Source of the DNA: Hydractinia symbiolongicarpus
Lineage: Eukaryota; Cnidaria; Hydrozoa; Anthoathecata; Hydractiniidae
Length of the DNA stretch: 64,000 nucleotides
Direction: 5' to 3'
Assembly: GCF_029227915.1 (NCBI RefSeq)
Contig: NC_079887.1
Location: 2,418,001 to 2,482,000, forward strand
The position numbers and the translations under genes were made by a program. Below are positions 25,908 to 36,742 of this stretch, one piece after another (the first letter of the stretch is position 1; every line of letters begins with the position of its first letter). A model generated the notes under the pieces. It was not told where the DNA came from and made no database searches. It worked only from the letters and a program-made list of their open reading frames with translations.

Positions 25908-26780
25908 ACTCATTCCCCGAACGATTTTTTAAAGTATTTTTTCACCACTAAAACGCATGAGACTTGTAGTTTTCAAAAATGTTTTCATTTTTGATGAGAC
26001 GCTTATTAAAAGAGGTTTAATCGCCGGCAAACGAAATCCCGCGATTTCCCGTAAATCCCGGGCTTGGCCCGTATAGTCGAATGTATACAAAGAAAATACC
26101 CAGGGAGTAAACTCATTTCCCGAACGATTTTTTAATTTTTTTTTTCACCACTTAAACGCATGATACTTGAAGTTTTCAAAAATGTTTTCATTTTTGATGA
26201 GACGGTTAATGAAAGAAGTTTAATCGCCGGCAAACGAAATCCCGCGATTTCCCGTAAATCCTGGGCTTGGCCCGTATAGTCGAATGTATACAAAGAAAGT
26301 ACCCAGTGAGTAAACTCATTTCCCGAACGATTTTTTAAATTATTTTTTCACCACTACAACGCATGAGACTTGTAGTTTTTAAAAATGTTTTCATTTTTGA
26401 TGAGACGCTGAATAAAAGAAGTTTAATCGCCGGCAAACGAAAACCCGCCATTTCCCGTAAACCCCGGACTCGGCCCGTATAGTCAAAAGTATACAAAGAA
26501 AGTACCCAGGGAGTAAACTCATTTTCCGAACGATTTTTTAAATTATTTTTTCACCACTCCAACGCATGAGACTTGTAGTTTTCAAAAATGTTTTCATTTT
26601 TGATGAGACGCTGAATAAAAGAAGTTTAATCGCCCTCAAACGAAAATCCGCGATTTCCCGTAAATCCCGGACTTGGCCCGTATATTCAAAGAATACAAAG
26701 AAAGTACCCAGGGAGTAAACTCATTCCCCGAACGAGTTTTTAAAGTATTTTTTCACCACTAAAACGCATGAGACTTGTAG
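25140..26780 (+). repeat. Tandem 4-mer duplication (2 x ~811 bp) overlapping the 9-mer
   Basis: CACCACTTAAACGC (25,335 and 26,146) and CACTCCAACGC (25,744 and 26,555) recur at 811 bp, extending the right end of the 9-mer duplication with a further four monomers. The boundaries are approximate, because only scattered single-base differences separate the copies. Confidence 0.75.
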
Positions 26781-27095
26781 TTTTCAAAAATGTTTTCATT
26801 TTTGATGAGACGCTTATTAAAAGAGGTTTAATCGCCGGCAAACGAAATCCCGCGACTTCCCGTAAATCCCGGGCTTGGCCCGTATAGTCGAATGTATACA
26901 GAGAAAGTACCCAGGGAATAAACTCATTTCCCGAACGATTTTTTAATTTTTTTTTCACCACTAAAACGCATGATACTTGAAGTTTTCAAAAATGTTTTCA
27001 TTTTTGATGAGACGGGTAATGAAAGAAGTTTAATCGCTGGCAAACGAAATCCCGCGATTTCCCGTAAATCCCGGGCTTGGCCCGTATAGTCGAAT

Positions 27096-27298
27096 GTATA
27101 CAAAGAAAGTACCCAGTGAGTAAACTCATTTCCCGAACGATTTTTTAATTTTTTTTTTCACCACTAAAACGCATGAGACTTGTAGTTTTCAAAAATGTTT
27201 TCATTTTTGATGAGACGGTTAATGAAAGAAGTTTAATCGCCGGCAAACGAAAACCCGCGATTTCCCGTAAATCCCGGGCTTGGCCTGTATAGTCGAAT
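27096..27298 (+). repeat. Type C monomer (representative, with near-identical neighbour)
   Basis: A 203-bp unit marked by GACGGTTAATGAAAGAAG and a longer T-tract. The next unit (27,299-27,501) is nearly identical until its last ~40 bp, where it switches to the type A ending (AAACCCCGGACTCGG). It is therefore a single-monomer duplication followed by a hybrid. The dyad of this copy is at 27,189-27,210. Confidence 0.88.
27189..27210. other. Dyad (hairpin-capable) element of the monomer
   Basis: TCAAAAATG and CATTTTTGA form a perfect 9-bp inverted repeat around a TTTT loop. The element is present in essentially every monomer of the window. Copies with GTTTTTAAAAATG keep a 7-bp stem. It lies about 45 bp downstream of the T-tract, immediately before the GATGAGACG box. 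Such dyads can extrude as hairpins or cruciforms; whether this happens is inference. Confidence 0.85.
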
Positions 27299-29811
27299 GT
27301 ATACAAAGAAAGTACCCAGTGAGTAAACTCATTTCCCGAACGATTTTTTAATTTTTTTTTTCACCACTAAAACGCATGAGACTTGTAGTTTTCAAAAATG
27401 TTTTCATTTTTGATGAGACGGTTAATGAAAGAAGTTTAATCGCCGGCAAACGAAAACCCGCGATTTGCCGTAAACCCCGGACTCGGCCCGTATAGTCAAA
27501 AGTATACAAAGAAATTACCCAAGGAGTAAACTCATTTTCCGAACGATTTTTTAAATTATTTTTTCACCACTACAACGCATGAGACTTGTAGTTTTTAAAA
27601 ATGTTTTCATTCTTGATGAGACGCTGAATAAAAGAAGTTTAATCGCCGGCAAACGAAAACCCGCCATTTCCCGTAAACTCCGGACTCGGCCCGTATAGTC
27701 AAAAGTATACAAAGAAATTACCCAGGGAGTAAACTCATTTTCCGAACGATTTTTTAAATAATTTTTTCACCACTACAACGCATGAGACTTGTAGTTTTTA
27801 AAAATGTTTTCATTTTTGGTGAGACGCTGAATAAAAGAAGTTTAATCGCCGGCAAACGAAAACCCGCCATTTCCCGTAAACCCCGGACTCGGCCCGTATA
27901 GTCAAAAGTATACAAAGAAAGTACCCAGGGAGTAAACTCATTTTCCGAACGATTTTTTAAATTATTTTTTCACCACTCCAACGCATGAGACTTGTAGTTT
28001 TCAAAAATGTTTTCATTTTTGATGAGACGCTGAATAAAAGAAGTTTAATCGCCCTCAAACGAAAATCCGCGATTTCCCGTAAATCCCGGACTTGGCCCGT
28101 ATATTAAAAGAATACAAAGAAAGTACCCAGGGAGTAAACTCATTTCCCGAACGATTTTTTAATTTTTTTTTCACCACTAAAACGCATGATACTTGAAGTT
28201 TTCAAAAATGTTTTCATTTTTGATGAGACGGTTAATGAAAGAAGTTTAATCGCCGGCAAACGAAATCCCGCGATTTCCCGTAAATCCCGGGCTTGGCCCG
28301 TATAGTCGAATGTATACAAAGAAAGTACCCAGTGAGTAAACTCATTTCCCGAACGATTTTTTAATTTTTTTTTTCACCACTAAAACGCATGAGACTTGTA
28401 GTTTTCAAAAATGTTTTCATTTTTGATGAGACGGTTAATGAAAGAAGTTTAATCGCCGGCAAACGAAAACCCGCGATTTTCCGTAAATCCCGGGCTTGGC
28501 CGTATAGTCGAATGTATACAAAGAAAGTACCCTGTGAGTAAACTCATTTCCCGAACGATTTTTAAAATTTTTTTTTTACCACTAAAACGAATGAGACTTG
28601 TAGTTTTCAAAAATGTTTTCATTTTTGATGAGACGCTTATTAAAAGAGGTTTAATCGCCGGCAAACGAAATCCCGCGATTTCCCGTAAATCCCTGGCTTG
28701 GCCCGTATAGTCGAATGTATACAAAGAAAGTACCCTGTGAGTAAACTCATTTCGAAAACGATTTTTTAAATTATCTTTTCACCAATAAAACGCATGAGAC
28801 TTGTAGTTTTTAAAAATGTTTTCATTTTTGATGAGACGCTGAATAAAAGAAGTTTAATCGCCGGCAAACGAAAACCCGCCATTTCCCGTAAACCCCGGAC
28901 TCGGCCCGTATAGTCAAAAGTATACAAAGAAATTACCCAGGGAGTAAACTCATTTTCCGAACGATTTTTTATATTATTTCTTCACCACTACAACGCATGA
29001 GACTTGTAGTTTTTAAAAATGTTTTCATTTTTGATGAGACGCTGAATAAAAGAAGTTTAATCGCCGGCAAACGAAAACCCGCCATTTCGCGTAAACCCCG
29101 GACTCGGCCCGTATATTCAAAAGTATACAAAGAAAGTACCCAGGGAGTAAACTCATTTTCCGAACGATTTTTTAATTTTTTTTTTACAACTAAAACGCAT
29201 GAGACTTGTAGTTTTCAAAAATGTTTTCATTTTTGATGAGACGCTTAATGAAAGAGGTTTAATAGCCGGTAAAGGAAATCCCGCGTTTTCCCGTTAATCC
29301 GGGGCTTGGCCCGTATAGTCGAATGTATACAAAGAAAGTACCCAGTAAGTAAACTCATTTCCCCAACGATTTTTTAATTTTTTTTTTCACCACTAAAACG
29401 CATGAGACTTGTTGTTTTCAAAAATGTTTTCATTTTTGATGAGACGGTTAATGAAAGAAGTTTAATCGCCGGCAAACGAAAACCCGCGATTTCCCGTAAA
29501 TCCCGGGCTTGGCCCGTATAGTCGAATGTATACAAAGAAAGTACCCTGTGAGTAAACTCATTTCCCGAACGATTTTTTAAATTTTTTTTTCACCACTAAA
29601 ACGAATGAGACTTGTAGTTTTCAAAAATGTTTTCATTTTTGATGAGACGCTTATTAAAAGAGGTTTAATCGCCGGCAAACGAAATCCCGCGATTTCCCGT
29701 AAATCCCTGGCTTGGCCCGTATAGTCGAATGTATATAAAGAAAGTACCCTGTGAGTAAACTCTATTCCAAAACGATTTTTTAAATTATCTTTTCACCAAT
29801 AAAACGCATGA

Positions 29812-32080
29812 GACTTGTAGTTTTTAAAAATGTTTTCATTTTTGATGAGCCGCTGAATAAAAGAAGTTTAATCGCCGGCAAACGAAAACCCGCCATTTCC
29901 CGTAAACCCCGGACTCGGCCCGTATATTCAAAAGTATACAAAGAAAGTACCCAGGGAGTAAACTCATTTTCCGAACGATTTTTTAATTTTTTTTTCACAA
30001 CTAAAACGCATGAGACTTGTAGTTTTCAAAAATGTTTTCATTTTGGATGAGACGCTTAATGAAAGAGGTTTAATCGCCGGTAAAGGAAATCCCGCTTTTT
30101 CCCGTAAATCCGGGGCTTGGCCCGTATAGTCGAATGTATACAAAGAAAGTACCCAGTGAGTAAACTCATTTCCCGAACGATTTTTTAATTTTTTTTTTCA
30201 CCACTAAAACGCATGAGACTTGTAGTTTTCCAAAATGTTTTCATTTTTGATGAGACGGTTAATGAAAGAAGTTTAATCGCCGGCAAACGAAAACCCGCGA
30301 TTTCCCGTAAATCCCGGGCTTGGCCCGTATAATCGAATGTATACAAAGAAAGTACCCTGTGAGTAAACTCATTTCCCGAACGATTTTTTAAATTTTTTTT
30401 TCACCACAAAAACGAATGAGACTTGTAGTTTTCAAAAATGTTTTCATTTTTGATGAGACGCTTATTAAAAGAGGTTTAATCGCCGGCAAACGAAATCCCG
30501 CGATTTCCCGTAAATCCCTGGCTTGGCCCGTATAGTCGAATGTATACAAAGAAAGTACCCTGTGAGTAAACTCATTTACAAAACGATTTTTTAAATTATC
30601 TTTTCACCAATAAAACGCATGAGACTTTTAGTATTTAAAAATGTTTTCCTTTTTGATGAGACGCTTATTAAAAGAGGTTTAATCGCCGGCAAACGAAATC
30701 CCGCGATTTCCCGTAAATCCCGGGCTTGGCCCGTATAGTGGAATGTATACAAAGAAAGTACCCAGGGAGTAAACTCATTTCCCGAACGATTTTTTAATTT
30801 TTTTTTTCACCACTAAAACGCATGATACTTGAAGTTTTCAAAAATGTTTTCATTTTTGATGAGACGGTTAATGAAAGAAGTTTAATCGCCGGCAAACGAA
30901 ATCCCGCGATTTCCCGTAAATCCCGGGCTTGGCCCGTATAATCGAATGTATACAAAGAAAGTACCCTGTGGGTAAACTCATTTCCCGAACGATTTTTAAA
31001 ATTTTTTTTTCACTACTAAAACGAATGAGACTTGTAGTTTTCAAAAATGTTTTTATTTTTGATGAGACGCTTATTAAAAGAGGTTTAATCGCCGGCAAAC
31101 AAAATCCCGCGATTTGCCGTAAATCCCTGGCTTGGCCCGTATAGTCGAATGTATACAAAGAAAGTACCCTGTGAGTAAACTCATTTCCAAAACGATTTTT
31201 TAAATTATCTTTTCACCAATAAAACGCATGAGACTTGTAGTTTTTAAAAATGTTTTCATTTTTGATGAGACGCTGAATAAAAGAAGTTTAATCGCCGGCA
31301 AACGAAAACCCGCCATTTCCCGTAAACCCCGGACTCGGCCCGTATAGTCGAAAGTATACAAAGAAATTACCCAGGGAGTAAACTAATTTTCCGAACGATT
31401 TTTTATATTATTTCTTCACCACTACAACGGATGAGACTTGTAGTTTTTAAAAATGTTTTCATTTTTGATGAGACGCTGAATAAAAGAAGTTTAATCGCCG
31501 GCAAACGAAAACCCGCCATTTCCCGTAAACCCCGGACTCGGCCCGTATAGTCAAAAGTATACAAAGAAAGTACCCAGGGAGTAAACTCATTTTCCGAACG
31601 ATTTTTAATTTTTTTTCACCACTAAAACGCATGAGACTTTTAGTTTTCAAAAATGTTTTCATTTTTGATGAGACGGTTAATGAAAGAAGTTTAATCGCCG
31701 GCAAACGAAAACCCGCGATTTCCCGTAAATCCCGGGCTTGGCCCGTATAGTCGAATGTATACAAAGAAAGTACCCTGTGAGTAAACTCATTTCCCGAACG
31801 ATTTTTAAAATTTTTTTTTCACCACTAAAACGAATGAGACTTGTAGTTTTCAAAAATGTTTTCATTTTTGATGAGACACTTATTAAAAGAGGTTTAATCG
31901 CCGGCAAACGAAATCCCGCGATTTCCCGTAAATCCCTGGCTTGGCCCGTATAGTCGAATGTATACAAAGAAAGTACCCTGTGAGTAAACTCATTTCCAAA
32001 ACGATTTTTTAAATTAACTTTTCACCAATAAAACGCATGAGACTTGTAGTTTTTAAAAATGTTTTCATTTTTGATGAGAC
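29812..32080 (+). repeat. 11-monomer higher-order block, source-like copy
   Basis: 29,812-31,676 matches 32,853-34,717 at an offset of 3,041, and 31,677-32,080 continues the match at 36,339-36,742 (offset 4,662). Markers include TTTTGGATGAGACG, CCGCTTTTTCCCG, CCACAAAAACGAATG, TTAGTATTTAAAAATG, TAGTGGAATG and GTATAATCG. This copy has no internal 8-mer duplication, so it keeps the older arrangement. Confidence 0.88.
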
Positions 32081-32655
32081 GCTTAATGAAAGAGGTTTAA
32101 TAGCCGGTAAAGGAAATCCCGCGTTTTCCCGTTAATCCGGGGCTTGGCCCGTATAGTCGAATGTATACAAAGAAAGTACCCAGTAAGTAAACTCATTTCC
32201 CGAACGATTTTTTAATTTTTTTTTTCACCACTAAAACGCATGAGACTTGTAGTTTTCAAAAATGTTTTCATTTTTGATGAGACACTTATTAAAAGAGGTT
32301 TAATCGCCGGCAAACGAAATCCCGCGATTTCCCGTAAATCCCTGGCTTGGCCCGTATAGTCGAATGTATACAAAGAAAGTACCCTGTGAGTAAACTCATT
32401 TCCAAAACGATTTTTTAAATTAACTTTTCACCAATAAAACGCATGAGACTTGTAGTTTTTAAAAATGTTTTCATTTTTGATGAGACGCTTAATGAAAGAG
32501 GTTTAATAGCCGGTAAAGGAAATCCCGCGTTTTCCCGTTAATCCGGGGCTTGGCCCGTATAGTCGAATGTATACAAAGAAAGTACCCAGTAAGTAAACTC
32601 ATTTCCCGAACGATATTTTAATTTTTTTTTTCACCACTAAAACGCATGAGACTTG
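31844..32655 (+). repeat. Tandem 2-mer duplication (2 x 406 bp)
   Basis: GACACTTATTAAAAGAGG (31,875 and 32,281), AAATTAACTTTTCACC and AATAGCCGGTAAAGG with CCCGTTAATCCGGGG recur at 406 bp. The join lies near 32,240-32,250 within ACGCATGAGACTTGT. It overlaps the right end of the 11-monomer block. Confidence 0.85.
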
Positions 32656-32852
32656 TTGTTTTCAAAAATGTTTTCATTTTTGATGAGACGGTTAATGAAA
32701 GAAGTTTAATCGCCGGCAAACGAAAACCCGCGATTTCCCGTAAATCCCGGGCTTGGCCCGTATAGTCGAATGTATACAAAGAAAGTACCCTGTGAGTAAA
32801 CTCATTTCCCGAACGATTTTTTAAATTTTTTTTTCACCACTAAAACGAATGA

Positions 32853-35800
32853 GACTTGTAGTTTTCAAAAATGTTTTCATTTTTGATGAGACGCTGAATA
32901 AAAGAAGTTTAATCGCCGGCAAACGAAAACCCGCCATTTCCCGTAAACCCCGGACTCGGCCCGTATATTCAAAAGTATACAAAGAAAGTACCCAGGGAGT
33001 AAACTCATTTTCCGAACGATTTTTTAATTTTTTTTTCACAACTAAAACGCATGAGACTTGTAGTTTTCAAAAATGTTTTCATTTTGGATGAGACGCTTAA
33101 TGAAAGAGGTTTAATCGCCGGTAAAGGAAATCCCGCTTTTTCCCGTAAATCCGGGGCTTGGCCCGTATAGTCGAATGTATACAAAGAAAGTACCCAGTGA
33201 GTAAACTCATTTCCCGAACGATTTTTTAATTATTTTTTTCACCACTAAAACGCATGAGACTTGTAGTTTTCCAAAATGTTTTCATTTTTGATGAGACGGT
33301 TAATGAAAGAAGTTTAATCGCCGGCAAACGAAAACCCGCGATTTCCCGTAAATCCCGGGCTTGGCCCGTATAGTCGAATGTATACAAAGAAAGTACCCTG
33401 TGAGTAAACTCATTTCCCGAACGATTTTTTAAATTTTTTTTTCACCACAAAAACGAATGAGACTTGTAGTTTTCAAAAATGTTTTCATTTTTGATGAGAC
33501 GCTTATTAAAAGAGGTTTAATCGCCGGCAAACGAAATCCCGCGATTTCCCGTAAATCCCTGGCTTGGCCCGTATAGTCGAATGTATACAAAGAAAGTACC
33601 CTGTGAGTAAACTCATTTACAAAACGATTTTTTAAATTATCTTTTCACCAATAAAACGCATGAGACTTTTAGTATTTAAAAATGTTTTCATTTTTGATGA
33701 GACGCTTATTAAAAGAGGTTTAATCGCCGGCAAACGAAATCCCGCGATTTCCCGTAAATCCCGGGATTGGCCCGTATAGTGGAATGTATACAAAGAAAGT
33801 ACCCAGGGAGTAAACTCATTTCCCGAACGATTTTTTAATTTTTTTTTTCACCACTAAAACGCATGATACTTGAAGTTTTCAAAAATGTTTTCATTTTTGA
33901 TGAGACGGTTAATGAAAGAAGTTTAATCGCCGGCAAACGAAATCCCGCGATTTCCCGTAAATCCCGGGCTTGGCCCGTATAATCGAATGTATACAAAGAA
34001 AGTACCCTGTGAGTAAACTCATTTCCCGAACGATTTTTAAAATTTTTTTTTCACTACTAAAACGAATGAGACTTGTAGTTTTCAAAAATATTTTCATTTT
34101 TGATGAGACGCTTATTAAAAGAGGTTTAATCGCCGGCAAACAAAATCCCGCGATTTGCCGTAAATCCCTGGCTTGGCCCGTATAGTCGAATGTATACAAA
34201 GAAAGTACCCTGTGAGTAAACTCATTTCCAAAACGATTTTTTAAATTATCTTTTCACCAATAAAACGCATGAGACTTGTAGTTTTTAAAAATGTTTTCAT
34301 TTTTGATGAGACGCTGAATAAAAGAAGTTTAATCGCCGGCAAACGTAAACCCGCCATTTCCCGTAAACCCCGGACTCGGCCCGTATAGTCGAAAGTATAC
34401 AAAGAAATTACCCAGGGAGTAAACTAATTTTCCGAACGATTTTTTATATTATTTCTTCACCACTACAACGGATGAGACTTGTAGTTTTTAAAAATGTTTT
34501 CATTTTTGATGAGACGCTGAATAAAAGAAGTTTAATCGCCGGCAAACGAAAACCCGCCATTTCCCGTAAACCCCGGACTCGGCCCGTATAGTCAAAAGTA
34601 TACAAAGAAAGTACCCAGGGAGTAAACTCATTTTCCGAACGATTTTTAATTTTTTTTCACCACTAAAACGCATGAGACTTTTAGTTTTCAAAAATGTTTT
34701 CATTTTTGATGAGACGGTTAATGAAAGAGGTTTAATCGCCGGTAAAGGAAATCCCGCTTTTTCCCGTAAATCCGGGGCTTGGCCCGTATAGTCGAATGTA
34801 TACAAAGAAAGTACCCAGTGAGTAAACTCATTTCCCGAACGATTTTTTAATTATTTTTTTCACCACTAAAACGCATGAGACTTGTAGTTTTCCAAAATGT
34901 TTTCATTTTTGATGAGACGGTTAATGAAAGAAGTTTAATCGCCGGCAAACGAAAACCCGCGATTTCCCGTAAATCCCGGGCTTGGCCCGTATAGTCGAAT
35001 GTATACAAAGAAAGTACCCTGTGAGTAAACTCATTTCCCGAACGATTTTTTAAATTTTTTTTTCACCACAAAAACGAATGAGACTTGTAGTTTTCAAAAA
35101 TGTTTTCATTTTTGATGAGACGCTTATTAAAAGAGGTTTAATCGCCGGCAAACGAAATCCCGCGATTTCCCGTAAATCCCTGGCTTGGCCCGTATAGTCG
35201 AATGTATACAAAGAAAGTACCCTGTGAGTAAACTCATTTACAAAACGATTTTTTAAATTATCTTTTCACCAATAAAACGCATGAGACTTTTAGTATTTAA
35301 AAATGTTTTCATTTTTGATGAGACGCTTATTAAAAGAGGTTTAATCGCCGGCAAACGAAATCCCGCGATTTCCCGTAAATCCCGGGATTGGCCCGTATAG
35401 TGGAATGTATACAAAGAAAGTACCCAGGGAGTAAACTCATTTCCCGAACGATTTTTTAATTTTTTTTTTCACCACTAAAACGCATGATACTTGAAGTTTT
35501 CAAAAATGTTTTCATTTTTGATGAGACGGTTAATGAAAGAAGTTTAATCGCCGGCAAACGAAATCCCGCGATTTCCCGTAAATCCCGGGCTTGGCCCGTA
35601 TAATCGAATGTATACAAAGAAAGTACCCTGTGAGTAAACTCATTTCCCGAACGATTTTTAAAATTTTTTTTTCACTACTAAAACGAATGAGACTTGTAGT
35701 TTTCAAAAATGTTTTCATTTTTGATGAGACGCTTATTAAAAGAGGTTTAATCGCCGGCAAACAAAATCCCGCGATTTGCCGTAAATCCCTGGCTTGGCCC

Positions 35801-36742
35801 GTATAGTCGAATGTATACAAAGAAAGTACCCTGTGAGTAAACTCATTTCCAAAACGATTTTTTAAATTATCTTTTCACCAATAAAACGCATGAGACTTGT
35901 AGTTTTTAAAAATGTTTTCATTTTTGATGAGACGCTGAATAAAAGAAGTTTAATCGCCGGCAAACGTAAACCCGCCATTTCCCGTAAACCCCGGACTCGG
36001 CCCGTATAGTCGAAAGTATACAAAGAAATTACCCAGGGAGTAAACTAATTTTCCGAACGATTTTTTATATTATTTCTTCACCACTACAACGGATGAGACT
36101 TGTAGTTTTTAAAAATGTTTTCATTTTTGATGAGACGCTGAATAAAAGAAGTTTAATCGCCGGCAAACGAAAACCCGCCATTTCCCGTAAACCCCGGACT
36201 CGGCCCGTATAGTCAAAAGTATACAAAGAAAGTACCCAGGGAGTAAACTCATTTTCCGAACGATTTTTAATTTTTTTTCACCACTAAAACGCATGAGACT
36301 TTTAGTTTTCAAAAATGTTTTCATTTTTGATGAGACGGTTAATGAAAGAAGTTTAATCGCCGGCAAACGAAAACCCGCGATTTCCCGTAAATCCCGGGCT
36401 TGGCCCGTATAGTCGAATGTATACAAAGAAAGTACCCTGTGAGTAAACTCATTTCCCGAACGATTTTTAAAATTTTTTTTTCACCACTAAAACGAATGAG
36501 ACTTGTAGTTTTCAAAAATGTTTTCATTTTTGATGAGACACTTATTAAAAGAGGTTTAATCGCCGGCAAACGAAATCCCGCGATTTCCCGTAAATCCCTG
36601 GCTTGGCCCGTATAGTCGAATGTATACAAAGAAAGTACCCTGTGAGTAAACTCATTTCCAAAACGATTTTTTAAATTAACTTTTCACCAATAAAACGCAT
36701 GAGACTTGTAGTTTTTAAAAATGTTTTCATTTTTGATGAGAC
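32853..36742 (+). repeat. Second copy of the 11-monomer block, with internal 8-mer duplication
   Basis: Within this copy, 33,097-34,717 is repeated as 34,718-36,338 (1,621 bp, eight monomers). The joining monomer is a visible hybrid: GACGGTTAATGAAAGA from one parent continues as GGTTTAATCGCCGGTAAAGG from the other. The parents are identical over 34,718-34,728, so the exchange lies in those 11 bp. After 36,338 the sequence resumes the order found after 31,676 in the first copy. Confidence 0.9.

Larger units (their letters stand above)
26781..29811 (+). repeat. Array segment rich in C monomers; last E monomer
   Basis: A run of C monomers (about 27.0, 27.2, 27.4, 28.2 and 28.4 kb) is interleaved with A units. 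The final E monomer is near 28.05 kb. D monomers return near 29.25 kb as the GGTAAAGG sub-variant with AATAGCCGG. One unit near 28,500 has a one-base deletion (CTTGGCCGTATAG). Entirely satellite. Confidence 0.8.

Noticed and set aside
27072-27084. CGGGC-TTG-GCCCG hairpin as a conserved functional element
   Set aside because: It is perfect only in the subfamilies with CGGGCTTGG. Types A and E have CGGACTCGG or CCTGGCTTGG, which destroy the stem, so it is not a general feature of the array.
29808-30050. 65-80 codon plus-strand frames (starting MRLVVFKNVFIFDE)
   Set aside because: They overlap the minus-strand frames base for base and cover the dyad and C-rich segment of the repeat. They are another by-product of the unit.
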